A stretch of DNA of 64,000 nucleotides from Burkholderia pyrrocinia. GTDB taxonomy: Bacteria > Pseudomonadota > Gammaproteobacteria > Burkholderiales > Burkholderiaceae. The position numbers and the translations under genes are program-made. The notes under the pieces were generated by a model. It searched no databases and was not told the origin of the DNA. It saw nothing but the letters and a program-made list of their open reading frames with translations. Positions within the stretch are counted from its first letter, which is position 1; each line of letters starts with the position of its first letter. The stretch spans positions 1 through 64,000 of the forward strand of contig NZ_CP094461.1 in assembly GCF_022809715.1 (NCBI RefSeq), given 5' to 3'. Positions 34,388 to 44,063 of the stretch are shown here, piece by piece.

Positions 34388-37300
34388 TCACGCGCCGGCC
34401 GGCGCGCGCTGCAGCTCGACCACGTTGACCCGCGCGCCGAACACGTCCTTCACGAGCGGCAGCAGGTGGTCGTGGTGCGTCAGGAACAGCACCTGGGTTC
34501 GCGTCGACAGATCGCGCAGCGCGTCGAGCCCGGCCTTCGCGCGCGCGTCGTCGAAGTTGATGAACAGGTCGTCGGCAACGAACGGCAGCGCGGTCCTGCT
34601 GCCGAGCTGCAGCTCCAGCGCCGCGATTCGCAGCGCAAGGAACAACTGGTCGCGCGTTCCTTCGCTCAACCCTGCGACCTCGACCGACGCCCCCTTTATC
34701 CGCCGTGCATACAGCGCCGGCGGCGTCCGTTCGGTATCGACGGTGAGCTTCGCGAACTCGCCCAGCGTGAGCCCGGCGAAGATCTCGCCCGCCCGCCTGA
34801 GCATCGGCCCCTGCTTCTGGTCGCGATAGCGATCCGTCGCCCACTTCAGCAAGCGGCTTGCGGTGGCCGCCTCCAGATACTGTTCGGCCGCGTCGCCCAT
34901 CGCCGCGAGCGCTTCCTGCCGCTTCGATTCGGCGACGGCCGCGTTCGCCTGACCGTCGATCGCGCCGAACGCCTGGTCGGCCACGACCTGCTGCTGCGCG
35001 AGCTCGTTCAACCGCTTGCCGACATCGCTCAGCGACTGCTTCACCGCCTCCAGACGCGCCGGCACGTCGGCGATGTCCTGTTCCGCGACCTCCGCCTCGA
35101 CGGCCGAACGGGACAGCCCGTCGCCGTCGCGCACCAGCGCCTCGTGCGCGGCATCGACCGCCTGCCGAAGCTGGCGCTGTCGATCCGAGCGTTCGGCCAG
35201 CGGCAGCGCCGCGTCGATCGACGCCACGCCGGCCAATTGAAGCAGCGGCTGGATACGCGCATCGGCGCCCGCCACCGCCGCGGCCGCATCCGTGACCTTG
35301 CCGTCGGCCTGCCGCACGGCTTCGTCGGCACGCTCGATCGCGCGCGCGATTTCCTTCGCGGCCGCGAGACGCATCGCCAGCCTGCGTGCCACGTCCAGCC
35401 AGTCGCCGCTCGCCAACCATTCCGGCGCGAGTGCTTCGGCAAGCCGCCGCGCGCCGGCCTCGAGCGCGGCCAGCTCGGCGCGGATCGCGGCGATGCGGTT
35501 GCGCGGCGCATCCGCATCGGCCAGTTCGGCCGTCACCGCATTCGCGAGCCCGAGCGCGCCTTCTGCCGCTGCCAGCGTCACCGCGCTCGCGGAAAGTTTC
35601 GCGTCGGCCAGCGCGTCGCGCCATTGCGCGTGCCACGCATCGTAGGCTGCTTGCGCATGGCCGACTCGCGACTGCGCCGTTGCGCATCCGCGTTCGGCTT
35701 CCCGCGCGCGGTCGTCGAGGCTTTCCTTCTGCGCGATCGCTTTCTCGGCCGACTGCACGAACGTCTCGGCGATGGCGACGAGTGCCGCCAGTCCGTCCGT
35801 CTCGCTGCCTCGCGACACCGTATGCAGCGCCGAACGCAACGCGGCTTCGGCACCGGCGCGCGCCGCGCGAATCGTGTCGAATTCGCGGCGCTGACGGTCG
35901 AGATCGGCCTGCGCAGCGAACACCGAATCGCGCTTCGCGAGCCAGTCGCCCATCGCCGCCAGCGGCATGCCCGGCACCGCGGCCGTCGTCGCGAGTTCGG
36001 CCCATGCGTCGCGATGCGCGGCCAGCTCGCGCTCGCGTTCGTCCGACACAGCCTGCCTGCGCGCGACACCGGCACGCGCGGATTCGACCTGCTGACGCAG
36101 CGACTGCAGCGTCGCCGCCGCCTGCGTGGCGCCGAGCTGTGCATCGACGAGTTCGTCGGCGAGGCGAATCGCGTCGTCGACCGCCGGTGCGCCCGTTGCC
36201 AGATCGACGGCGCCGCTGCGGATGTCGCCCCATGCGCCGTCGCGTCGTGCGCGCGCCGCCAGCACGTCGGCGGTCGTGACGACCTTGTGGTTCTCCGCGA
36301 AATGCTTCTCCTGCAATTCGAGCCGCTCGAGCTCTTCGAGCGCACCGTCCCGCGCGTCGCGCGCGGCAGCGGCCGCGCTGGCGCGTTCGCTGTCCTCCTT
36401 GAGCAGCGCGCCGAGCCGTGCCGCCGACGGCACGTCGAGCGCGCGCAGCGTGTCGACCGGCATGCGCCACCGGCCGAGCGCATCGAGCGCGTCGGACAGC
36501 GTGCGTTCGGCGGCAGCGATTTCATGTTCGAGCGCCTGTTCGCGTTGGCCGCTGTTGCGAAAGCCTTGCGCATCGGCGAGCGCCGCGCGCAGCGCCTCTG
36601 GCACGTCGGCGGTCGACAGGCGCGCCCGTTGCTCCTGCACCTGCTCGAGCTCGCGCGTGCGTTCGTCGAGCGATTCGCGCGCGCCGGCCAGCGCCTGGTG
36701 CAGCGCGCCGTGGTCGCGCAGCAGGTTCGCGACGGTCTTCAGCGACAGCGCCGTCGGCAGCGACGCGCGCAGCGTCGCTTCGTCCGTCGGCCAGTCGAGC
36801 TGCGCGGCGGCCGAAAACGCGGCGGACAGGTGCCGCTCGACGTCGGCGCCGAGCAGCAACAGATCCTGCGCGTGATTCATGCACGCGCCGCGCAGCCGAT
36901 CGAGCGCTTCGATGTCGGCTTCGAGCGCCAGCGTATCGGCGTCGGCATCGATCGCATCGCGCGCCTGCCGTTTCGCAAGCAGGTCGGCACGCCGTTCTTC
37001 GAGCACCTTCTGTTCGGCCGCGAGATCGCCCTGCGCCTTCAGCAGGTCCGCATACGCGGTCGGCGGCAACTCGACGACCGCGCCCAGTTCTGCCAGCGCC
37101 GCATCCTTGACCGTCAACTCCTTCAGGTACGGCGCCAGCCGCCGCACGCGCTCGAGCTTCGAGCGCAGCGATTCGAGCCGGCGCTGCTCCGTGCGCGCGT
37201 GCTCGATCTGCTGTTCGACCGCTTCGCGCGCGTCCTTGCGATCGACCCAGTCGCGCGTGCGCACCTGGACCGTCTTCAGTTCGGTCACGGCTTCGTTGAA

Positions 37301-37858
37301 CGATGTTTCTGCCAGCGCAAACGCGCTGCCGCTGCGGCGCGGCGCCCAAAGTTCGACCGAACGCGCGTCGAGTTCCTCGCGCACCGGCCCGAGACTGCCG
37401 ACACCGGCAGCCGATTCGAACAGCACCTGGCCGAGCTTGTCGGATGCATCGAGAATGCTGCGGCCGCCGTCGACCAGCCGCCCGTGATCGAGCCCGAACA
37501 TCTGCTCGAAGAATTCGCGCGTCGCGCCGTCGAGGATGGCGGCCAGATAGTCGTCGGGAAGTTTGTCGTCGGCAGGCGTGCGCAACGGACTGCGTCCGCG
37601 CGCACGATGAAACGCGAACTCGCCCGTGCCGTTCTCGAGCACGCCGCCGATCCGCAGTTCAGGCGTGCTGTGCAGGAAATCGAGCGGCGTCTGCAGCTTC
37701 ATCCCGAACAACAGCTCGGACACGGCCGTGCGGATCGTCGACTTGCCGGCCTCGTTCGGCCCCACGATCACATGAAAATCCTCGCCGGCCGACGGGAACC
37801 GCAGTGTTTCGTCGGTGAACTTGCCGTACTTGATCAGATCGAGCTGGCTGATGCGCAT
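34388..37858 (-). CDS. YhaN-like SMC/Rad50-type ATPase
   Basis: This 1156-residue protein has a Walker A motif at residues 33-41 (GPNEAGKST), very long coiled-coil arms through the middle, and at the C-terminus the ABC signature LSEGTRDQLFLALR (about residue 1060) and the Walker B LPFVADDLFINFDDAR (about 1085). It is the SbcC/Rad50 counterpart of the metallophosphoesterase encoded 3 bp upstream. Such pairs process DNA ends or structures. It is longer than Bacillus YhaN because of the coiled coil. The frame is intact. Confidence 0.87.
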   Translation of the reverse strand: MRISQLDLIKYGKFTDETLRFPSAGEDFHVIVGPNEAGKSTIRTAVSELLFGMKLQTPLDFLHSTPELRIGGVLENGTGEFAFHRARGRSPLRTPADDKLPDDYLAAILDGATREFFEQMFGLDHGRLVDGGRSILDASDKLGQVLFESAAGVGSLGPVREELDARSVELWAPRRSGSAFALAETSFNEAVTELKTVQVRTRDWVDRKDAREAVEQQIEHARTEQRRLESLRSKLERVRRLAPYLKELTVKDAALAELGAVVELPPTAYADLLKAQGDLAAEQKVLEERRADLLAKRQARDAIDADADTLALEADIEALDRLRGACMNHAQDLLLLGADVERHLSAAFSAAAQLDWPTDEATLRASLPTALSLKTVANLLRDHGALHQALAGARESLDERTRELEQVQEQRARLSTADVPEALRAALADAQGFRNSGQREQALEHEIAAAERTLSDALDALGRWRMPVDTLRALDVPSAARLGALLKEDSERASAAAAARDARDGALEELERLELQEKHFAENHKVVTTADVLAARARRDGAWGDIRSGAVDLATGAPAVDDAIRLADELVDAQLGATQAAATLQSLRQQVESARAGVARRQAVSDERERELAAHRDAWAELATTAAVPGMPLAAMGDWLAKRDSVFAAQADLDRQRREFDTIRAARAGAEAALRSALHTVSRGSETDGLAALVAIAETFVQSAEKAIAQKESLDDRAREAERGCATAQSRVGHAQAAYDAWHAQWRDALADAKLSASAVTLAAAEGALGLANAVTAELADADAPRNRIAAIRAELAALEAGARRLAEALAPEWLASGDWLDVARRLAMRLAAAKEIARAIERADEAVRQADGKVTDAAAAVAGADARIQPLLQLAGVASIDAALPLAERSDRQRQLRQAVDAAHEALVRDGDGLSRSAVEAEVAEQDIADVPARLEAVKQSLSDVGKRLNELAQQQVVADQAFGAIDGQANAAVAESKRQEALAAMGDAAEQYLEAATASRLLKWATDRYRDQKQGPMLRRAGEIFAGLTLGEFAKLTVDTERTPPALYARRIKGASVEVAGLSEGTRDQLFLALRIAALELQLGSRTALPFVADDLFINFDDARAKAGLDALRDLSTRTQVLFLTHHDHLLPLVKDVFGARVNVVELQRAPAGA

Positions 37859-37861
37859 CGC

Positions 37862-39112
37862 TTACTCCCCCCTTGCCAGCCGCGCGAGCAGCGCGGGACC
37901 GACCTGCTCGACCAGCGCCGTGAGCTCGCCCGCGCGCGCCATCGTCAACAACGGCACTTCTTCCTTCACGTCGCTGCGGACCTTGCCGACGAACGGCTTC
38001 AGGTCGCGTTCGAGCAGCGCGAGGAAATCCGGATCGTGCGCGGCTTCGGCCAGGATCTGCTTCAAATCCTCCAGCGCTTCAAGCTGCTCGCTCTCACCCT
38101 GCTGATGATCGGCGGCAGACGTCGCGAGCCGGACCTTCTCCAGCCACAGCCGCTCGTTGCCGATGATGCCGATCTGGTTCAGCACCTCCGCACGCAGCTG
38201 CGGCGCGCGGCCGAAAAAGAGCCCGTGCGCGGGCGTGCGCCCGGTGACCGTCACGCGCACCGCGCGCGGCACGTGGCCGTCGACGGTCAGCAGCGCCTCC
38301 AGCGACTGGCCGATCTTTCTCGACAGGTCGGCAACCGACAGGCAATCGGACGCATCGACCGACACGGCTTCCCAGCGCAGCACGTCGAGATACAGGCGCT
38401 CGACCTGCGTTTTGCCTTGCTCGACCGTCACGAGCACCGCGCCGCGCCGGCCCGTCTCGCGGATGTGGCGCCCCTGCAGGTTGCCGGGAAACACGACGGT
38501 GGACGGGCCCGTCCATTGCTGGAATTCGTGCACGTGGCCGAGCGCCCAGTAGTCGTAGCCTTTCGCGTGCAGTTCGGCCAGCGTGCACGGCGCATAGTTC
38601 GCGTGCGCCGCATAACCTTCGAGCGCTGTGTGCAGCACGCCGATGTTGTAGTGCCCGGGCACCGGGTCCGGATAGCCGATCGCGAGATTGTCGACGACGG
38701 CCTTGTCCTTGAAGCTCTGCCCGTGCAGCGCGACGTCGAATTCCGGCAGCCGGAAGGTTTCCGGCTTGCGGTGGCCGAACACGGTGACGTTGTCGGGCAG
38801 CGTCAGCTTCTTCGTCATCTCGCTTTCGGCATCGTGGTTGCCGCCGAGGACGAACGCGCGGATGCCGGCCTTGCGCAGGCGCCCCATCTGCTGGCCGAAG
38901 AAGATGCCGGTGTTGTGATCCTTCCAGTCGCCGTCGTACAGGTCGCCTGCGATCACGAGGAACGCGACTTCCTCTTCGATCGCACGATCCACGAGCTGCC
39001 GCAGCGCCTCGCGCGACGCGTTGCGCAACTGCGCGGCCGGCGCGTCGGGATACGCGCTCAGGCCGTGCAACGGGCTGTCAAGGTGAATGTCTGCCGCGTG
39101 GATGAACTTCAC
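37862..39112 (-). CDS. YhaO/SbcD-like DNA repair exonuclease (metallophosphoesterase)
   Basis: The 416-residue protein has the calcineurin-like metal motifs in order: HAADIHLDSPL (Asp8, His10), VIAGDLYDG, VLGGNHDAE, and ALGHVHEF. This is the Mre11/SbcD fold. A C-terminal capping domain follows from about residue 290. It partners the YhaN-like ATPase whose ATG is 3 bp after this stop, so the pair is translationally coupled and expected to form a nuclease complex. Specific substrate is unknown. Confidence 0.9.
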   Translation of the reverse strand: MKFIHAADIHLDSPLHGLSAYPDAPAAQLRNASREALRQLVDRAIEEEVAFLVIAGDLYDGDWKDHNTGIFFGQQMGRLRKAGIRAFVLGGNHDAESEMTKKLTLPDNVTVFGHRKPETFRLPEFDVALHGQSFKDKAVVDNLAIGYPDPVPGHYNIGVLHTALEGYAAHANYAPCTLAELHAKGYDYWALGHVHEFQQWTGPSTVVFPGNLQGRHIRETGRRGAVLVTVEQGKTQVERLYLDVLRWEAVSVDASDCLSVADLSRKIGQSLEALLTVDGHVPRAVRVTVTGRTPAHGLFFGRAPQLRAEVLNQIGIIGNERLWLEKVRLATSAADHQQGESEQLEALEDLKQILAEAAHDPDFLALLERDLKPFVGKVRSDVKEEVPLLTMARAGELTALVEQVGPALLARLARGE

Positions 39113-39166
39113 GAAGATTCCTCTGTTTCATGACGAAGGGCGGCGCCGCTCGCGCAGGCCCGGCCG

Positions 39167-39259
39167 TCAATCGCAATCCTGGTAGCCGCGCGCATCCGAC
39201 CGGATCATGCTGCCGGTTGCCAGCGGGTCGGGATGGTACCTGAAAGCGGGTAACGACAT
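39167..39259 (-). pseudogene. truncated start of a CbrC (UPF0167) gene
   Basis: MSLPAFRYHPDPLATGSMIR then a few residues and a stop. The first 20 residues look like the N-terminus of CbrC/UPF0167 proteins, which normally run to about 180-200 residues with a Cys-rich zinc region; nothing of that follows. A GGAGAA site lies 6 bp before the ATG. Likely a deletion remnant of a once complete gene. Confidence 0.6.
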
Positions 39260-39644
39260 GGGGTTCTCCGTCGGTCCGGATGGTGGAGAAAGCACGCGAT
39301 GCCAATTCGAACGGCCATTGTGCCGTGGCGCGACTGTCTTACCGCCGTCGTGCGCGAGATATTTCCACCGGACGTCGTTGCCGGCCGGTGCGTCGTGGCC
39401 ATTCGATCGCATGGCCGCTGGCGGGACGCACCGATTCGGGCGTCGGCGTTTGGAAACCGACAGCGCCAGCACCGCTGTCTTCAACGCAACCGATATCGTC
39501 CAGCGGTTTCGTATTCGCATGGATCGCGCGTGACGCCGTGGAGTTCGTCGTATGCGCAGGCGTGCCACCCGGGTAATACCGTTTCCGGATCGCGCCGCGT
39601 GCGTCGTTCGTCGAGACGAACGCGGCGCGATCCGCTGCATGCCG
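39260..39644. other. gene-free gap
   Basis: No supported gene between the CbrC remnant and the lipoprotein gene. Open frames on both strands have neither start signals nor protein-like composition. Confidence 0.5.
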
Positions 39645-40424
39645 TCACTCGCCGCGCGGCACGGGCGGCGGCGCAAAGCCATTGTCGTTGCCAGGGAACG
39701 GATTCGCGTTGCGGCGCAGCGCTTCCTCGTCGTTCTCCTTCTGCGCGAACAGCGCGACGCCGATCACGCCGACGTTCGCGGCATCGCCGTACTTCGAGTT
39801 CGCGACATAGCTGTCAGGTACCGCCGCGAAGCGGAACGCGGCGACTTCGTCGCGGCTCTTGCGGAAGCCCTCGATCGTCAGCGTGCGGCCCGGATACAGC
39901 ACGTAACCGCCGTTCGTATAGCTGCCCGGCCGCCCTGACAGCACGTCGAGCCCGTCGACCGTCGACACGACTTCGAACGTGCGGCGCCCCTGGTTGCGCA
40001 GCACGATCATGTAGCGCGAACCCTCGACACCCGCCATGTGCCAGCGGCCGTTGTTGCGCGCGAGGCGCAGCGGCGCGCCCTTCTCGTCCGTAAACGACAG
40101 CGCGATGTCGCCGTTCGCGAGCGCGACGCGGGTCGGCAGCCGGCGCACCTGGGATGCGGGCAGATGTCCGGGCAGCGCGTCGTTGTAGTAGACCGACGCG
40201 AGATCCGTCGGCTTCGCCGGATCCGCGCGTTCGAATTCGACATTGCGGGTTTCGGATCGCACCGACTCGCCCCACGCGGTGCCGAGCCCGCGACGTTCGC
40301 TGGCGTCCGGAACCAGCGGTGAAGCCGCAGACGCGCCGATACTGCCTGACGGCGGGGGCGGCGCTGCGCAGGCGGCCAGCCAGAGCGCGCAGGCGAGCGC
40401 GAGAAGACGGAACAGGATGGTCAT
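39645..40424 (-). CDS. conserved periplasmic lipoprotein
   Basis: A 259-residue protein with a lipoprotein signal (LALACALWLAACAAP, lipid Cys at about 19). The mature part is beta-rich with GRWHMAGVEGSRYMIVLRN, a GYVLYPGRTLTIEGFR segment and AAVPDSYVANSKYGD; this pattern is conserved in proteobacterial hypothetical lipoproteins, but I cannot name it. A Pro-rich tail ends the protein. The start MTILFRLLAL was chosen because the signal begins there; the frame is open upstream without reason. Confidence 0.7.
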   Translation of the reverse strand: MTILFRLLALACALWLAACAAPPPPSGSIGASAASPLVPDASERRGLGTAWGESVRSETRNVEFERADPAKPTDLASVYYNDALPGHLPASQVRRLPTRVALANGDIALSFTDEKGAPLRLARNNGRWHMAGVEGSRYMIVLRNQGRRTFEVVSTVDGLDVLSGRPGSYTNGGYVLYPGRTLTIEGFRKSRDEVAAFRFAAVPDSYVANSKYGDAANVGVIGVALFAQKENDEEALRRNANPFPGNDNGFAPPPVPRGE

Positions 40425-40743
40425 GACGTGATGCCTCGGAATGTTATCGGGCCGCGCCGGGCGGGCCGGAACGGCGTTTTGGTGTCGTCTGTCGTCACGA
40501 TGTCGATCGGACATGCTTGCCCGCGTCGGTCGGCGCTGCCATCGCGGCAGCCCGGCAACCGGGAGCCCCGCTATTTAAGCATGGCAGCCGGGCAATGGGC
40601 AGGGGCCGCGCGCGTCGCCTGTCGCGGGCTCGTGCCCGGGGCATCCGGTAGCGCACGTGCCCATCGCGCCGCCGGATTCGCGGCGAACGCCGATGCATCA
40701 CTGTATTGCGACGAACATCGAACGGCGCGCTGTGTGCGCCGAT
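40425..40743. other. gene-free gap
   Basis: Nothing recognised between the lipoprotein start and the terminator of the next gene. Confidence 0.45.
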
Positions 40744-40782
40744 AAAAAAACGGCCCGGCCCGCTTCGAAGCGGGCCGGGCCG
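40744..40782 (-). terminator. strong terminator of the Gly/Ala-rich protein gene
   Basis: A 32-base perfect palindrome (CGGCCCGGCCCGCTT and its complement around TCGA) followed on the minus strand by TTTTTTTATC. Confidence 0.93.
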
Positions 40783-40800
40783 TGATTGGATGCGTGCTGC

Positions 40801-41343
40801 TTACAGCGCGCCGCCTTGTGCCGAAGCCGAACCCTTCACGCCGACCGATGCGCCGCCCTGCACCGAGTTCGTCGCGCCTTCGAGCGCTTCGCCGGCCTTC
40901 GCCTTCGCGCCGCCCGCAACGTCGCCTGCCGTCGACACCGCGCCTTGCGCGTGGCTCTTTGCGGTACCTGCGACGTGCTTCACGTGCGACTTCGTCGAGT
41001 GTACGGCCGAGGCCGCGGCATCCTTCGCCGTGCCCGCTGCCGAACCCACCGCCTGGGTCGCGCCGCCCACCGCATTGCCGGCTGCCGCGCCGACGCCACC
41101 GACCGTCTTGCCGACGCCGTTCAGCGCGCCGCCGACGAGGTTGCCTGCGCCCGAACCCGAGCCTGCCGCATTCGCGCCGGCGCCAGCCTGCACGCCCACG
41201 CCGCCGCCGAGCAGCGGCGTCTGGACCTGTGCGCCGACGCCTGCGGAACCCTCTGCGCCGGTCTGGGCCGTCTGTGCGAAAGCAGCCGACGTCGCCATCG
41301 CCGTCAGAGCGGCACCCAGCAGAATCGTACGAATCTTGTTCAT
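40801..41343 (-). CDS. exported Gly/Ala-rich protein
   Basis: A 180-residue protein with a signal peptide (MNKIRTILLGAALTAMATSAAFA, cleavage after AFA). The mature part is very rich in Gly, Ala, Val and Ser with short near-repeats (GGVGAAAGNAVGGATQAVGS, AGTAKDAAASAVHSTKSHV). I use the second of two nearby ATGs because GGAG is 8 bp from it. It resembles small cell-surface or stress proteins with amphipathic repeats; role unknown. It ends at a strong terminator. Confidence 0.75.
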   Translation of the reverse strand: MNKIRTILLGAALTAMATSAAFAQTAQTGAEGSAGVGAQVQTPLLGGGVGVQAGAGANAAGSGSGAGNLVGGALNGVGKTVGGVGAAAGNAVGGATQAVGSAAGTAKDAAASAVHSTKSHVKHVAGTAKSHAQGAVSTAGDVAGGAKAKAGEALEGATNSVQGGASVGVKGSASAQGGAL

Positions 41344-41720
41344 GGTCATTCTCCCCAAAGACGTTGTTGCTGCGAGCCGCGTTCGTGCGGCTTGTCGCAT
41401 GCCTCGCCGCGACGTGCGGCAGGTGGAGCTAATGTAGCGGCGCCGACGCGCAAAACGATTGATTTGCAGGGACTGTTACTTCAGTTGCAAATGCTGACGA
41501 TTGACTCACACTGTTTGACAATCGGGGGCTTGAGATGGGAAGACGGCGTACTTGCCGGCGAGCAGGTGCGAACCCGACGGCATGCGGCACGGGTCGCCCC
41601 GCGATCACGCTTCACCCGATCGTCACGCATCGGGAAACCACGAAAGTGAAACGGCTAGCAGGGGAACCAGCCTCTTTTATCAGCATTCCAAAGTATGTGT
41701 GTCGACCGGACCTCGGTGCG
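41344..41720. other. gene-free gap
   Basis: AT-richer than the surroundings near 41455-41530, as expected for promoters of the exported-protein gene. No gene supported. Confidence 0.45.
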
Positions 41721-41998
41721 TTACGACAACCGGCGCCTCGCGATCGATTCGATATCGTCGAACACGCACGCCGCCGCTCCGGCGTTGTCCGACGCGCCGA
41801 AGGCGAGCTTGAATGCCTTTTCCCGCAATGCGTCTACTGCCTGCCTGTCGATCGCCGTACCCGGATCGCCGTCGATTGCATCGGACGGCTCGGCATCGCG
41901 ACTGGCCAGCGCGCTGTCGCAATCGACCTCGCCGAGGAAATCGAAAAACCTGGCGCCGACAGGACTGCGTCCATTTCAAGCAGACGTGCGTGCGTCAT
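41721..41998 (-). pseudogene. small hypothetical gene with a single-base frameshift
   Basis: An ATG with AAGGGG 6 bp upstream opens MTHARLLEMDAVLSAPG; the frame then shifts at a run of five T (41944-41948 on the plus strand as A) and the adjacent frame continues FFDFLGEVDCDSALASRDA through DAIDGDPGTAIDRQAVDALR to a TAA at 41721. One more T would join both parts into a protein of about 92 residues. It may be a genuine mutation, a sequencing error, or phase variation at a short homopolymer. Family not recognised. Confidence 0.6.
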
Positions 41999-42016
41999 TG
42001 CAGCCCCTTAAAGAAA

Positions 42017-42063
42017 CACGGCCCCGATCGCCTGTTGGCAGATACAGGCAGATCGGGGCCGTG
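42017..42063 (-). terminator. terminator after ggt
   Basis: A nested stem: CACGGCCCCGATC with GATCGGGGCCGTG (13 bp) around GCCTGT with ACAGGC, one bulged base. TTTCTTT follows on the minus strand. It lies 15 bp past the ggt stop. Confidence 0.9.
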
Positions 42064-42077
42064 CGCGTTCCGCCCGG

Positions 42078-44063
42078 TTACGGCCGGAACGTATCGCCGA
42101 GCACCACGCCTTCGCGACGCGGATCGGTGCCGCCCTGCAACGCCGGCGACTGGCCGACCGTCACGCGCATCACCGTGTTGACGCCGCTCGCCTGCGCGGA
42201 CGTCGACACCTTGTGCCCGAGCGCGAGCAGCCCCGTGATCAGCGGATCGTTCGCACCGTTGTTCGCCGCGTTGACGTTCGGATGCTCGCCGCCGATCGTG
42301 GTCGTCGGGCTGTTGCTCGCGCCGAAGTCGACGAGCCCCGCCGACTGCTGCGCGTCGAGCCCCCAGTCGAGCGCGCCGACCAGCGTCTTGACCACGTATT
42401 GCGGAATCGTGCCGCCGCCCGGCGAACCGGTCGCCATCACGAAGTCGCCGCGCGAGCCGTCGGCGGCCCGCCCGAACACGATCGTCGGCGCCATCGAGCT
42501 GCGCGGCCGCTTGCCCGGCTGCAGGCGGTTCGCCACCGGATTGCCGGATGCGTCGAGCGGGTTCGCGGAAAAGTCGGTCAACTGGTTGTTCAGCAGGAAG
42601 CCGTTGGTCATGTGGAACGAGCCCATGCTCGACTCGACCGTCGTCGTCGCGCTCAGCACGTTGCCGTCGCCGTCGACGATCGTGAACTGGTTTGTGCCGT
42701 GCTCGATCAGCGTCGTGTCGACACCGAGCGGCACCGCGCCGAAATTGCCGGGCTGTGCTGTGCCCATGCTCTTGGTCGTGTCGATCAGCGCCGCGCGCGA
42801 TTTCAGGTACGGCTTGTTCAGCAGCGTGTCCCACGTGCCGCCCGGCAGCGGTACGAAATCCGTATCGGCCACGTACTTGTCGCGGTCGGCATACGCGAGC
42901 CGTTCGGCCTCGGTGACGAGGTGCACGCCCGCGACGGTCGGCTTGCCGCCCTCGAGATCGATCGCCGTCGGCTTCAGCGACTTCAGGTCGAAGTTCTCGA
43001 GAATGCCGAGCGCCGCTGCGACCGCGATGCCGCCTGACGACGGCGGCGGCATCCCGCACACCCAGTAGCTGCGATAAGTCGTGCATACGGGTTCGCGGCG
43101 CTTCGCCTGATACGCGGCCAGATCCGCGACGGTCGTCTTGCCCGGTGTGAGCGTCGAGCCGTCCGCGCCCTTCGTCGTGGCGATCTTCGCGACGATGTCC
43201 TGCGCGATCTGCCCGGTGTACAGCGCATTCGCACCCGACTGCGCCATCAGCGTCAGCGTGTGCGCGTACGCGGGGTTCTTCAGTACGGTGCCGAGCGTCT
43301 TCGGCGAGCCATCGGCATTCAGGAAATACGCGGCGGCCTCGGGGTCGCGCTTCAGGTTCGCGGCGTTTGCCGCGATCGCGTCGGCGAGCCGGCCGCCGAT
43401 CGGGAAGCCGTTGGTCGCGAGCGTGATCGCATCGCCGAACAGGTTCTGCCACGGCAACCGGCCGTGATCCTGCTGCAGTGTCTCGATGAGCCGCGGCACG
43501 CCGATCGTGCCGATCGAGCGGCCGCTGGCGCGCGCGTTCGGCAGCGGCGCCGAATGGTCGGTCGTGTCGTCGACGTAGCGCAGGTAGTTCTCCGTCGCGG
43601 CGGCCGGCGCGGTTTCGCGGCCGTCGTATGCCTGCAGCGTCTTGCCGCGCGCATCGTAGTAGAGCAGCACGCCGCCCGACCCGAGGCCCGTCGCCTCGGG
43701 CACCGTCAGGCCGAGCACGGCCTGCACGGCGACCGCCGCGTCGGCGGCCGTGCCGCCTTTCTTCAGCACCGCGCAGCCGGCCGCGCTCGCGTAAGCGTTC
43801 GACGTCGCCACCAGGTAGGTCTTCGCATAGACGGGCTTCATCCCGGTGCGATAACCCGACGACGCTTCCGGCAGCGACGGATCACCCGGCTGGTTCGAGC
43901 CCACCACGACCGTCGCGCCGCTGTTGTCGATCGCGAGGCAGCTCGTATCGGTCGAAGGTGCCGGCGTGCGCCCCGCTTCGTTCTCGACGTCGCCGCCGCA
44001 TGCGGTCAGCAGGGCAGCCGCGAGCAACGCGGACGCATACGGGAAAATCGCTGTTCTGTTCAT
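42078..44063 (-). CDS. ggt: gamma-glutamyltranspeptidase, lipoprotein form
   Basis: This 661-residue protein starts with a lipoprotein signal (lipid Cys22 in LLTACGG), so it is likely tethered in the periplasm. It has the Ntn-hydrolase features of GGT: autocleavage and catalytic Thr near residue 457 in HGTNQFTIVD, then NVLSATTTVESSMGS, and the late PGGGTIPQYV. It transfers or hydrolyses the gamma-glutamyl group of glutathione. An insert with KTTVADLAAYQAKRREPVC precedes the cleavage site as in the family. Single-gene unit with its own terminator. Confidence 0.93.
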   Translation of the reverse strand: MNRTAIFPYASALLAAALLTACGGDVENEAGRTPAPSTDTSCLAIDNSGATVVVGSNQPGDPSLPEASSGYRTGMKPVYAKTYLVATSNAYASAAGCAVLKKGGTAADAAVAVQAVLGLTVPEATGLGSGGVLLYYDARGKTLQAYDGRETAPAAATENYLRYVDDTTDHSAPLPNARASGRSIGTIGVPRLIETLQQDHGRLPWQNLFGDAITLATNGFPIGGRLADAIAANAANLKRDPEAAAYFLNADGSPKTLGTVLKNPAYAHTLTLMAQSGANALYTGQIAQDIVAKIATTKGADGSTLTPGKTTVADLAAYQAKRREPVCTTYRSYWVCGMPPPSSGGIAVAAALGILENFDLKSLKPTAIDLEGGKPTVAGVHLVTEAERLAYADRDKYVADTDFVPLPGGTWDTLLNKPYLKSRAALIDTTKSMGTAQPGNFGAVPLGVDTTLIEHGTNQFTIVDGDGNVLSATTTVESSMGSFHMTNGFLLNNQLTDFSANPLDASGNPVANRLQPGKRPRSSMAPTIVFGRAADGSRGDFVMATGSPGGGTIPQYVVKTLVGALDWGLDAQQSAGLVDFGASNSPTTTIGGEHPNVNAANNGANDPLITGLLALGHKVSTSAQASGVNTVMRVTVGQSPALQGGTDPRREGVVLGDTFRP

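Noticed and set aside
34466..39133. A 1555-codon open frame on the plus strand opposite the YhaO/YhaN genes
   Set aside because: High G+C makes antisense frames stay open. The sequence is Arg-rich with no domain, and the minus-strand genes have clear motifs.
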